Below, in pieces: positions 24,091-35,136 of a DNA stretch of 64,000 bases. The stretch is from Sanguinoderma infundibulare (lineage: Eukaryota; Basidiomycota; Agaricomycetes; Polyporales; Polyporaceae), in NCBI GenBank assembly GCA_032821775.1, contig JAVLRN010000003.1, positions 3,038,001-3,102,000 on the forward strand. The letters run 5' to 3'. A program made the translations under genes and the position numbers. The notes under the pieces were generated by a model. It was given only the letters and a program-made list of their open reading frames with translations, did not search any database and had not been told where the DNA came from. The number at the start of each line of letters is the position of its first letter. The stretch's first letter is position 1.

Positions 24091-25106
24091 TGATTCGTAT
24101 ATTTGAAACGGGACGGTGTAGGTGAAACAAAGAGCTGGAGCGCGGTGCGGATATGTGGAAGGCGCTGTTGGGCATATAGCTAGGTTTGGGGCAGGGCTGG
24201 GGAAGCGTACTGGGACACAGGCTGTGCGTGCTACATCTGGAGCGAAGGTGATTCAGATAGCGAGAAGAGCTGACGGGGGCGTCTGGGACGCGGTGTAGGA
24301 CAAGTTGTGTGGGCGGCGATTGGACAATGGACGGATAAAGAAGTCGGGCGAGTGCGCCTCTGGGGGCGACGGGGCTCGGAGAGACGCTGGTGGGACTGAT
24401 ATGCTGGGTGAGTGGGACGGAGGGAGAGGCGGCGGGAGGGGCCGAGCGAGGGATCTTCGGCTGGGTGGATTGGGCGAGATCGTGGGCTGAGATGAGGGGA
24501 GTCCCTCCCTCAGTTCGGCTGCGAGCGGACGCTTGTGGACCTCCCGGGTATGGAAGTGGGCGTTCAGAAATCGGAGTAATTGTCCATCCTCCGAACGAGC
24601 GCGCGGGGGAGCCGATACGAGGAGGCGCAAGTGCTGCCGCGGCCGTTGGGCGTCGCCGAGGGCGGCGGCGCGGCGAGCAGGCCTGGGTGGGTGCCTGTGC
24701 TCGGTCGGGCGGGGCACGGGGGCTTGGGTGGCAGAGGAATGGGAGGGCGGGGGAGGGCGCACGCTGGCGCATGGGGCCTGTCTGGGGGGGCGCGTGGACT
24801 CGGTTGAGATTTGGGTCGGGGGAGAGCCAGGCTGGCGGTGCAGGAGGGTGGCATGGGGCGTGGCAGGGCCCGTAGGTCTGGAATCGCAGTGGGAAAGAAG
24901 CGGCTAAGCCATTCGTAGACGGCTGCACAGGTTGGTGAGACCCCGGGTGACCGCTTCTTCGCGGGTTGGGAGTTGAGTCTTAACCCGCAAGAAGCGAGGG
25001 TCGCCGCCAGGCCTCATATTTCCGTGCCCCTTGAGCCCTCTCTTCCGTCTGGGATCGGCTTCCTTTCTGCCAGACCCTTCCAGACGCAGACGCACAACGC
25101 GACTCC
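24091..25106. other. Intergenic region between ING and GATA genes
   Basis: 1.0 kb, G-rich on the plus strand over 24400-24850. It holds the ING 3' end and the GATA promoter. A 354-codon minus-strand frame overlaps it and the ING last exons; it is Pro/Arg/Ser low-complexity and was not accepted as a gene. Confidence 0.5.
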
Positions 25107-26819
25107 ATGGACTCCCTAACCTTCGACTACACCTCCTACTCTGACGCCTCCACCCCCCGCACCCCTTCTCCGAGGACCTCCATCTCCTCCGACGACATGC
25201 ACCACTACTCCACCCCGCCCAACTACAAGCCTCCCATCGACCTCCACGTCCACCGCATCCCCTTTGACCAGCAGGACGACGGCGCGGTCCTCGTCACCGA
25301 CCATCATCACCCCCACCCATCCATGGAGCCCGCGCACGTCTGGTCTGCAGGCTATCCGACCTCTTTCCCGACCCCCCCGGGTTCCCTCCTCAAGGAGCTG
25401 CTCGAACCAGACCTTCCCGGCCACCCCGTGCACCAGGACGTGTACGCTGACCATCGCCACCAGCAGTCCGCCGAGCCCGCCCTCCACGGAGGCAACTGGC
25501 GCATCCCCCAGACCGTCAATGGCCACCACCACGTCGCGCACCAGATGCGGCACCCGCACGACATCGCCATGACCCGCCGCGCGACCTTCCCCTACGTCCG
25601 CCACGATCACGCGGAGCACATGCCCTACAACACTCCCCCCTTCATGGGCAGCGATCACGACTCGGTGAGCTCCTTCGGTTCGCGCCCCAGCACCATGTAC
25701 TCCGAGCCTTTGTCCCTCGACGGTTCGCCCCACATGTCCATGTGCGAGCCCTTGCATATGGACGAGAATTTCGCGCACACCGTTCCCCTCGGCCACTCTC
25801 CTCATCCTCCCTACCATGATTTCCACCATCCGCTGGACGGTATCAAAACCGAGGATGGCCCCGTCATCGTCCCCTCCCAGTCCCACTGGAGTCGGCCTTC
25901 GTCAGCAGGCATGCAGCCACTCCCCTGCCTCGCCCCCCACGCTGGTCTCATGGTTCAGCACACGGACGACGCCGCATCGAAGGAGACCCAGTACCTCCGG
26001 AGACGCTGCTTCAACTGTCACACCACAGAGCCTCCCAGTTGGCGCCGCTCGACGCTCAACCCTGGCAAGATCGTCTGCAACAAGTGCGGTCTCTACGAGC
26101 GCACCCACTTGCGCCCCCGCCCGCTCCGCTTCGACGAGCTCCGCGCCGGCAGCAAGACGCGCAAGCAGCCAAAGGTGAACGGGGGTTCGCCCAAGGCCGC
26201 CAAGGTTCCGCCCCAGATGATCAAGAAGGAGCCGTCCGAGATGGACAGCGTGATGCCTCGCCGCGCGTCTGTCTCCTCGTCCGCTTCCTCCGTGCACTCC
26301 GCGAGCAGCGACTGGGACGACTCTGGTAAGAGCGCGAAGCCGTCTCCGGGTCAGTGAATCAAGTCAGCTGACGGCGCTCCGTTCTCCGCAGTGTCCGTCT
26401 ACTCGGGAGGATCGAACCCGCCCTCGTCGTTCAACTCGCCGTCGGCCCCAACCTTCCCCATCCCTCGCGATCCCAACTCGCAGTCCCCTCCTTTGATGCC
26501 TGCCGAAGGTGGCATTCGCCTGCCTAACGCGCCCCTCTCCGACATTGCCTCCCTCCAATCAAACGGCTCTTCGCCGCTGCCGACGCCGCGCAAGGCCGCC
26601 TCGATGCCCATTCCCTACTACCCTTCACCCCCGGCTCAGCAGGGCCAGCAGACCGATTACTTTGTTCGCCGAGGCTCGCTCCCAGCAGAACAGCAGCGAC
26701 ACCTCCTCGATGGCCCCGCCTCGGACGTGAATGGCTGGACAGTGCCGCTGTCGGAGATGTCGCCTGCAAAGGCCGCGACGGCTTCGCCACAGCCGGCCAA
26801 GACCGTTCTGGCCGCATAG
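25107..26819 (+). CDS. GATA-type zinc-finger transcription factor
   Basis: Two exons (25107-26325 and 26392-26819), 548 residues. The first 300 residues are His/Pro/Ser-rich with repeated HH and HP pairs, a likely disordered activation region. A single GATA finger follows: Cys301, Cys304, Cys324 and Cys327 in CFNCHTTEPPSWRRS, then CNKCGLYERTHLRPRP. The inter-pair loop is 19 residues, longer than the 17 or 18 of most GATA fingers; long-loop fingers of this kind are known in fungi. A basic segment (GSKTRKQPK) and Ser-rich tail follow. One intron lies after the finger. Fungal GATA factors regulate nitrogen use, light response, iron and fruiting; a Schizophyllum Gat1 acts in mushroom development. 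Which role applies cannot be read from sequence. The gene borders a 7.1 kb gene-free region. Confidence 0.93.
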
Positions 26820-28090
26820 GTTGGGGTCGTCGTCTCGTTGCTATCTATTCGCTTTGGCCCCCCTTCCCGCATAGACTGATACCTTCGCATTCGCGCGTGG
26901 GACGGGCGCGCTTGTTTATACTGCAAAATCCCGCTCCTGATACCACTCCCGCCCCCTCATACCACACTCCACCGCGGCGCGGGCAAAACCCCCGTCGGTG
27001 TACTCTTTGCTCGCGCGCTTTCGCTCACCCACACACATCTCCCGCATCGCTCCATTGTATCACCGCAAGCACATCCGTCCCGCATTCGCATATTTGTTCA
27101 TTAAGTCCACTGGATTTCTGTCTTGAAGGTATAGTGCATCGCACTGCACTGTCCCTCCGTTATTTTTTTGTTACTTATTGGTCCCTCCCGGTCCTGCTGC
27201 TGCTGTCCCCACTTCTTTACGCTCGTTTGTTGCTTGGTCGCTGCCTCGGACTTGCGGGTGCGCGCTTGATCTCTAACTATCTATTTATTAACTGTGTCGT
27301 ATTACAGTCCCCCCGCTGCATATCCCCACTTGTAATCGTAGCCTATAGGAAGTAGCCGTATAACGAGCCAATACAAAACGCGAAACCCACCGCTTTGCTC
27401 TGGTCCGTGTCCGGTTCCGAGTGCGAGTCCGGAGGCCCTCGTCCTGGTGTCCGAAACCTTCTGGCAGAATGGGGGGAGCTCGGTGATTGCTAGGCGTTGG
27501 GGAATATTGTCAGTGTGTCACGTTCGAAATGGTTAGATTGAGCGCGCCACTTGCGAGTCTCGCGACATTTTGCAGCCACCCCCCCGTCTGACCCCGTGTC
27601 ATTCGATCCCTGGCGGTCGCCATGACCTCAGCGGTCGCGGGACGTCTTCTCTCAATTTCCTCGCACTGCGCCGCGGCACCGGAGTGGCACAGGCACGTTC
27701 ACTCGTCCGCGCACTGGCGACTGACACTTCTTTCTCTGGCCTGCCGCGTCTAACGGTATTTCGACGACATCCAAAGGGCGGCGTTCGCGCCATCGCGCAC
27801 GCAATGCGCGATCGAGAAACACGTCCGCCCGCCTGGCAGCCCCTCTCGCGGGATCGCGTCAACCTGAAGCGGGGGCCGGGGAGTACTAGTCGGGGGGACG
27901 CAATTAGTCTTGCGCGCGGGGGATTGCAACCGTGCGTGCGTGTGACGCCATAGAACCGTTCGAATCGACGCTTCGGCAGCGGGGCGACCACATGGGTGCG
28001 CAACCCTCCCGGTCCTCGTTTTAGTGCGAGTCTGTCCTGACGTTAGGGCCCCTGCGCGATTGCGCTTGCTTGCAGAGGGACGGTGCCGGT

Positions 28091-28107
28091 GCGTTATCTG
28101 ATAACGC
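28091..28107. promoter_or_regulatory. Palindromic double GATA-factor site
   Basis: GCGTTATCTGATAACGC is a 7-bp inverted repeat around CTG. It contains TGATAA on the plus strand and AGATAA on the minus strand, both matching the fungal HGATAR consensus. It lies 1.27 kb past the stop of a GATA-factor gene. Binding is inferred, not shown. Confidence 0.4.
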
Positions 28108-28122
28108 ACGCACGCACGCACG
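28104..28122. repeat. (ACGC)n microsatellite
   Basis: Four and three-quarter copies of ACGC abutting the GATA palindrome. Alternating purine-pyrimidine sequence of this kind can adopt Z-DNA. Confidence 0.8.
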
Positions 28123-28852
28123 TATTACATGTATATGAGCGACCGAAACGCATTTCGCCTTATTCGTGCAGCCAGATACCGACCCGCGAACGGACTCGGA
28201 CGGGGGAGGCAAAATGGGAGAGCAATTGAATACAGAGCACTGGACGGGGACTCGGAAGGGGGGGCGCGCGAACGGGGTGGTGGGATACGGGATATTCGGT
28301 TGAACCGGCTCCCGATTGGGGCTCGCATTTGTCTGCATGACTGCCAGTGTTTCACCTTTCGCGTTCACGCCCATGGCTCACCCGACCGCTCGCAAGCCCC
28401 CCGATCCGCTCGCGAAAACCCACAGACACGCACATACACGAACGATCTGTATCTCACGCGGTCGCCTATCTGGTCAAGTTAGAGCCTCCCCCGCCGCCTC
28501 CGCACTCGCCGAGGGAGCCAGAAGAGCGCCAGTATGGTTCACCCGACCGTCCGTCCCGCTCCGCTCCGCCGGCGCGCGTCTTGGTACGTACTGTGCTTAC
28601 AGCGCTTTCGCCGCCGCAGGAAAAAAGCTCCTTCCAACTTTTGCGAACAATGGCAATCCGTCGTCCGCAACGCCAGGGTTACGCCCCGCAGCGCGCACCA
28701 CGCGTCGCTCAAGCTTGGTGAAGAACGCAGACGCAGGGATGGGGGGGGGGCCGCCGCCGCCTACACGCGGGTGGCACCACCTCGTCCTCCTGACAGGCAC
28801 ACGTTCGCCACAACGGCTTAGCAAAAAAATCCGCGTCATGCAATTTGCATAT

Positions 28853-28866
28853 CGCGCGCGCGCGCG
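28853..28866. repeat. (CG)7 dinucleotide repeat
   Basis: Fourteen bases of alternating CG in the gene desert, a classic Z-DNA-prone tract and an island of CpG in a genome where CpG methylation is possible. Confidence 0.8.
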
Positions 28867-29173
28867 TCATGGTCCGGACCGCGACGCGTACTATATACGC
28901 GTTCGCTTGGCGTCGGAGGGGGGGGCCACTGGGGGCGCACCACCCCGTCCACCCAGAATTTTCCATTCTCCAACGGCAACGCCGACCAGCCCAGGCGGCC
29001 GGACGCGTAGTACGGCTCGCTCAGCAGCTTCAGCTCAGAGACTAGAAGCGCGCACTAGGGTGCGAAGTGCCTTGCTTACCCGACCGGCCTCAGGTCGGTA
29101 GAGGCGTGGTGACCCTGGACGGCCTGAACGTTAACGTCCCAGCTATCGCAGCGCGCCGTGTCGCTCCCCTTTT

Positions 29174-29187
29174 CGTACGTACGTACG
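29174..29187. repeat. (CGTA)n microsatellite
   Basis: CGTACGTACGTACG, a self-complementary tetranucleotide repeat in the gene desert. No function visible. Confidence 0.8.
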
Positions 29188-30318
29188 CCCGGGCGGGTGC
29201 TCCCCGAAAAAGACACAAGAAGGCGTCGCTCGCTCGCGTCGCAGGTCGTCACTTGTTCTTACTCTTACCGGCGGTGCGGTGCGGGCCCCGGAAGAGCAGA
29301 TGCGCGGCGAGCCTGGCGAGTACATAATAATATGCAGTGCGTAGACCGTTCCGTCTCACTTACATTCCGCCTGTCTTCGACTGCAAGGCTGGAAGCGGGC
29401 GTAGAGCGCGCCCCAATAACCTCCGGTCTTTTCGCGGACGTCCCGTCGCGGCGTGTGCCAAATCGAATCATCCGTGTGCGCTCGCTCGCCTTTCGCGCGC
29501 CCGCGCCCGCGTCGACGACGTGCAGGACGAGCCTGAGGGGCACCACGCGGAGCACGGTCATGAACCGAGCTACAAATTTCGGCTATTGTCGTGCCAGTGG
29601 AAAGCCCCGGCGGGGGCGGTTCCTGGCCGCAGCGGCGGCGGCAGTAGCTTCTTGGACTGCAGTCGACAAGAGGAGGAAAAAAGACAAATAGGAAGCGCGT
29701 CGCCATTTCGCACATCATTCGTCGCGGTAGCGGTCGCGTGGTCGGAGCACCACCACCGAAAAAACCGCCCCGTTCACACCTTCGGAGGCCTGCCCCCCCG
29801 CTTCGAATGCGGTCTGAGGCGGGTGTTTTTTTTTTCGGGCTTGCGACTTCCACGCCACGCCTAACTTCCGCGTCGAAGGCGTACCGTATTTTTTTCGTGC
29901 GGGCTCGCGGGCAGCTTCCGAAGAGCACTCACCACTCACCTGCTCCCCCTTTGTCGCCCGTGCGGAAAAACTTACAGGGTGCGGTGTCGTCCAGAACGCC
30001 TAGCGCGGGTGCCCTGGGCCTGAAGGCATTTCGGTGGAAACGCATATTCAATTACTCTCTCTCTCGATGGCCTGTGCCGCTTCTCGTCCGCGTGTTGTGC
30101 TGTCGCCACGGAGCCTTCAGGGTCGATAGCTTTTGGCTCTGTGACATACATGACTCTGAGACCGCCCTTCCGGTCTCGAGCTCCCGTCCGCCACGCTGTC
30201 TTGGGTGGGCCGGAGGATTACGAGGGACCCGTCAGTTTGGACATATTGAGCCATGGGATGGACGGGCCAGATGGGCTCTTGTATTACTCGATTCCGATGC
30301 GCCTTCGGAGAGAAGGGA

Positions 30319-30330
30319 GGGGGGGGGGGG
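30319..30330 (+). repeat. G12 homopolymer
   Basis: Twelve consecutive G, followed by T and GGGG and preceded by AGAAGGGA, so four G-runs lie within 25 nt. G-quadruplex formation is possible. Homopolymers of this length are also sites of sequencing error. Confidence 0.75.
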
Positions 30331-33300
30331 TGGGGCGAGTCGACGTGCACCCGATTTGGACAAGGAAGCAGGAAGCCAAGCGCAGCGCGACGCTGGGCGT
30401 GCCACACCGCTGCGAGCCCACGGACGCAAGCAAACGGATGCGAAGGACCATCGTGCGCCAACGAGCCGCCGACCCCCCCACTTGCGCACACAGACGGTAC
30501 TTCGGGCTCTTCACAAGAAGGTATGGAAGCCAGTTAGGCTGCAAGGCAGCAATCCCAAGCCTTCACAGGGCTCGAGGCCGTCCGCGCGCACCGCCAGAGG
30601 AGAGTGCGTAATCCCTGCTCGCGTTCTGCGCGCGTGGCTACGAACTTACGTATATGTTTGCGTTCGTCGTGCACCTCTGTACCAGTCGTGCGGGGCGGAT
30701 GGGACGACGGCCACCCTGGGGTTCCCAGCGCGAAGTCCCGACACTGCCGGGGGGGGGCCCTTCGCGTGGTTCTCGTCCATACGGCCTCGCCAACGCGTGT
30801 GCGCACGCGTCCACGGTGCACGGAGCGAGTCAATGACGAAGAAGCCGCAAGCAGACCGACCGCCGACGACAGCGTCGATGTCGCGCACCGGCGCGGCGCG
30901 CGGCGGCCGTCCCGCGGTTCCATTCAACCATTCAACGCGCGCAGTCCGCGGTGTCTAGAAATCCTGCGACGCGCGAACTTCACGGAGCGGCGCAGTGGGG
31001 GCTTCTGGCACGTCATCGTCGGTGCTGGGCCGCGTCCTGGGTGCTGTAGAAGGTTCAAGGTGAGGATGGGATATTCGGATTCAGACGCGCTCGTACGAAC
31101 CGCCGAGCGGCCGGACGTGCAACCAGTACTGGAGGTGGTAAGCACTGCGGGAGTATGCCGTACCTGCGCGAGTGCCGATGGGAGAGCCCTGTCTTGTGAT
31201 CGTAATGGGCGCGGAGGAGGGGCCATGGGAGCGTGGGGCGGTCGTGAACGTGGTTGTGCCACCCTATCTGCGGGCTCGCCTGGGGGCAGCGGCAGCGGCA
31301 GCGCACCGCGGTGGCGACGGAACGCGATACGACGACGCTCTCGACTGCGAGTCAGACCCCGATGGACCGGAAGAACGTCTCGGGGAGAGAGTTCGACCAT
31401 TGAGTGAGGCCGGCCACGCGACAGCACAGAAGAGGCACGATAATGTCCGCCAAAGCTGGGAGCCGCGCCGGCCCTAAATTGCCTAGCCATTCCTCGCACT
31501 TCGTCCGTCCCGGAAATACAGTTCTGACAATGGGGGGTTCTCGCCCCGACGTGTCGACAGCAGCTACTTGCCCACGAGCTCGGTGGCGTCCGCATCCTCG
31601 CCCTCCGGTCGCGAGCTATGTCGACTTAGATCGAATTGCATGACGGCACGCCTGGAGGGACACATGCTGACCAGTTGGTGGCCAAGGGTTTCGCAGGCGG
31701 GTTCCCTCATATGCCCATGCGTCCTGCCATCCTGTGCGCTCACCGTCAGGGACCCAAGATTAGGTTGCGGATCCGTATCTGGGACGGAGAGCGTCTGCGT
31801 TTAGCTCGCTCCCGCCGAACGCCTAAGAACTTCGTCTATGGACTTCCATGGCCAGTGCCTCCGCACGGCGGGTTCCCACCTGGCTGAAGCAGTGGAACAT
31901 GAGGAAGACCATACCTGAACAATTCGTCATAGTGGAGTCCCGACATCTGCCCGTCCGCCCGTGCCTTTTCCAGCGAATTTCGGTCGCGACGCGTCCGGCG
32001 CCTGCGCCATTTCCACAGGTGACATACGTCTGCGTTCTAGGTTATCGCATCCAAAAGGAAGAACCGCGCTCACTCTGAAAGTAATGTCCCAGCAAAGCAG
32101 GTGGCGTCACTGTATTGGCGTTTTCCGGCGGCGCGGCGAGTTGACGTAGGTCAATGCATTCCCGCTTCGGCGCACCTCTTCGCCGCGAGCGGGTGTCATG
32201 GGGCCGAGGTGTGGTTCTGTGCTTCTTCGCGGAACCTAAAGAGTGGGCCGTAATGCGGAGGAGCGAAGGTCGCACATAGCAGCGCACCGATGGTGCAGTT
32301 GGAGCCAGGGACCGCATGCAACTTTGTCCCTAGTGGCTGAAGGAGTAGATGTACTTGAAACATGGACGAGCACACGGGAACCTACTCCAGGACTGCGAAC
32401 AGAGCCGGAAGCCCGTGGCGATAGAAGATCGCTAGAAGAAGGGAATGCACGTGGGCGGAGGAAGCAGAACGTTCGGACGCGCTAATTGCGGGATTATCGG
32501 GTTTCGTTGCAAGGGTTCCTCACTGTGCGAACGTTCTATGGCTTTGCGGACGTTCTACAGCTGCGCGGCGGATGGCAGAGAGGACAAAGGATTGAACGAG
32601 CCGAGTCATGGAATTCTCGAGAGAATGGGAAAACGGCGACCTGAGATTAAGGACAATTGCTGCCGTTGCGCTGCTAGGTCGAACCGGTGCGAGGAACCAC
32701 AGACCGGAATACTCACCCCGGGTCGGTGGACGCCACGCAAGGTTGCCGTTGCTCGCATTTAAAGTCTGGTGTGAGCGCCGCAAATGAATGCTGAAACGGA
32801 GAAGTAATGGAAGGTTTGGCCCGGCGAATGGACAACCTCCAGCGCGGAGGAGATACAGCGAGCCTGTGCGGGATCTCAGTCCGGAACCGGTGGATTTTGG
32901 GTGGACTCACTTTGAATGGGACCGATATCACAGTTGCGACCTCCGGCGGTGAAGGAGTAGGACGGTTAGGTTAACGAATAGCGGTATGTTTTATAGTGGC
33001 GGTGTTGACAGAAAGGAGGGGCTACGTCGAGCCTGAGAGACAGCGCGATCGGCCGACTAACACACCTGCTGTGCAACATTCGAGGGCATGAGCTTGTGAG
33101 GTGGACGAGGAACAGGTTGGAGCGAATATAACGTCACTAGATATCCCATGATCAATGTCCATTCGACTGAAAGGAGGTAACACATGGTCAGTAACCGCGG
33201 TGGAACGAAATAGCACCACAGTTTGCACGGGCTACCAAATTATTATATGTACCTGTCTATGCCATGCAATGCGCAATCGCAACCGGGACTTACAGGAGAA

Positions 33301-34029
33301 CAAGGACGGCGGTGTGGATGGTGGGCCAAAGAAGGAAGTTGTGCGAGATGGCGGCCTGTGTGTGGCTGACGCGATCGACGCACGAAGGCGCATCACGCCA
33401 GATCAGAGGCGAGTCAAACTTTGATGTGCAGCATCCTGCGGAGTCCTCGACCACGTTTCTGGGTAGCCATCCCGACGGCCGGTTGGCCAATGGGCATGGA
33501 AGTTGTTGCCTGTTGTCGCTCGGTTGGATGGCGGAGGACGATGGCTATGCCGGTGACGAGTTCTGCGCCGGGAATCATCTTGGCCCGATAATCGCAGAGA
33601 CCATTAATTATGAAGGGTTCATGGAGTTATTTAGCTGAGTCAGAGGCAATGCTTCAGTTGTTGACCACGGCCATTGTTCAGTGAGACATCCGTCTTTACG
33701 GACATACCATTGCAGGTGCAGCAATACGAGCGCCTTCTCATTTGTTACGCATTGTTACGATGGCAAAGTCGATCCCGATCCAACATACGTGAGCTGCTAG
33801 AGGCTGTTGGTTGTGGGTGCGATGTTTAGTTGTGCAGTCGATCAGGCTAAGCTGGAATGGGAACGAGCTGAACACTTGGCGAAACTTTCGTGGACGAGGA
33901 TGGAGCCGACGGGCCGGGTGTATGACGATGGCCACTGGCAGCGCAGATCGGGGCAACGGGCGCCTGCAGGCTTGCTCATCTCCTCCGAGTCCCTCTGGCT
34001 CAGGCTCTGGGTCGCCCAACTGTAGATCT

Positions 34030-35136
34030 ATGGCTGCAAGCAACTCGGTTGCTTTCCCCTCCACACGGCCCGTCTCGCGTGCAAGCTTCGATACCGCATC
34101 CATAACGTCCCTCTACAACTCCCACCATCAGGCGACCAGCGAAGTTTGTGAGCTTTTCTACGGCGCATCTCCGCCCGCCTGGCAGACGGTCGAACGCTAT
34201 TACGACCCCAACGCAACGTACGAGAACCCGTTGATAACCGCGACTTCGAAAGAGACAATCGGCGACATCCATGCGCTCTCAACCTTTCTTGCGCATCTCA
34301 ACATACCAAGGCCCGGAGCTGTCTTCTGCGCCCTCTTCAGATTATCCCCCGAGCACCCGTGGAGAGAATCCTGGTTTCGAGGAGTCAGCATCTGGAACGA
34401 GGTGAACGACGTATCTGATTGCGAGTCCTTTGGTACGTGCCTCGCAGCCTCCTTCAATATAAAGAAGTCCTCGGTCTTGTTGGCCCGTGCTGCCGCGAGC
34501 CGACAATCGCTCCCGGGCATGTCGCTCAGATTCACGTTCCACAGACGGCCACAAACGGATGATGGTCGAGCACACCCTGCACATCCTCGTCCTCCCCGGC
34601 CTCCATTCGCACGCCCAGCAACCGCCGCCCGATACCCAGAACGCTGGAAGCGCCGTCGTCCCCCACCCCGAGTCCAACGTCGGTACGCCCACGCCGATCC
34701 GTCTCCGACACCCCGATCTCTCCCTCTGGCCGCCGTCCCCTTTCCACCTTATGCTTCCAATCATTTCCCGCCTGTCCTTCAACGAGGCCGGCAAGATCAC
34801 CCAACATCGTGACTTCTGGGACGTGAAGGTCAGTTTGCCACAAACGCTATCCGTACACAAAGAGGCTCATGCGCACCATTTTTCACCGTGCAGGACCTCC
34901 TGGGCCTCGTTCCGGGCATGACATTCGTCCAGTGGGTCACCAGCCGTCTCGCCGCCCAGGGCATCCGGAGCGTCGTCAGGGCCGGCAGGGCGCTTCTCCG
35001 CACCCCACCACCGGACGAGGAGGCCGCAATTGGTGTCGGCGTCCGCAGTCGCGCCAACTCCGGCCCGCCGCCTTCCAAGTCGGCGCGAAGCCACCAGACT
35101 CTACATCGGACCGGATTCACGCTTTCGGCGTCCTGA
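34030..35136 (+). CDS. NTF2-like fold protein
   Basis: Three exons (34030-34432, 34545-34828, 34894-35136), 309 residues. The N-terminal half has an NTF2/SnoaL-type layout: helix (SLYNSHHQATSEVCELFYG), VERYYDPNATYENPLITATS, a second helix (IGDIHALSTFLAHLNIP), then strands WNEVNDVSDCESFDGHKRMM and VEHTLHILVLP. It continues with long strands (RLSFNEAGKITQHRDFWDVK) and a helical tail (VQWVTSRLAAQGIRSVVRAG). The 'D-P-x-A-x-Y-E-N-P' and 'H-R-D-x-W-D' motifs are typical of NTF2-like proteins with a pocket. An in-frame ATG at 33922 would add 36 low-complexity residues; I prefer 34030. Function unknown; neither enzyme nor transport role is evident. Confidence 0.78.

Larger units (their letters stand above)
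26820..33921. other. 7.1 kb GC-rich gene desert downstream of the GATA gene
   Basis: No gene could be supported. Long frames (up to 406 codons at 29738-30958) overlap other long frames on both strands, as expected where GC is high. The stretch is rich in homopolymers and simple repeats: G10 at 28741, G12 at 30319, G9 at 30749, T10 at 29826, (CG)7 at 28853, (CGTA)n at 29174 and (ACGC)n at 28104. It may include the GATA 3' UTR, long-range regulatory DNA or a non-coding RNA; the sequence does not decide. Confidence 0.5.

Noticed and set aside
23864..24928. 354-codon minus-strand frame overlapping the ING last exons
   Set aside because: Pro/Ser/Arg-rich shadow antisense to a well-supported gene; no recognisable domain.
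27950..27975. ACCGTTCGAATCGACG, resembling a tRNA T-arm
   Set aside because: No matching D-arm or acceptor stem within 90 nt upstream.
29738..30958. 406-codon plus-strand open frame in the desert
   Set aside because: It is Arg/Pro/Ala low-complexity with no domain, overlaps long frames on the opposite strand, and such frames are expected at high GC. No splice signals or neighbours support it.
33738..34103. 121-codon minus frame overlapping the NTF2-like start
   Set aside because: Antisense shadow of the first exon and its upstream low-complexity frame.
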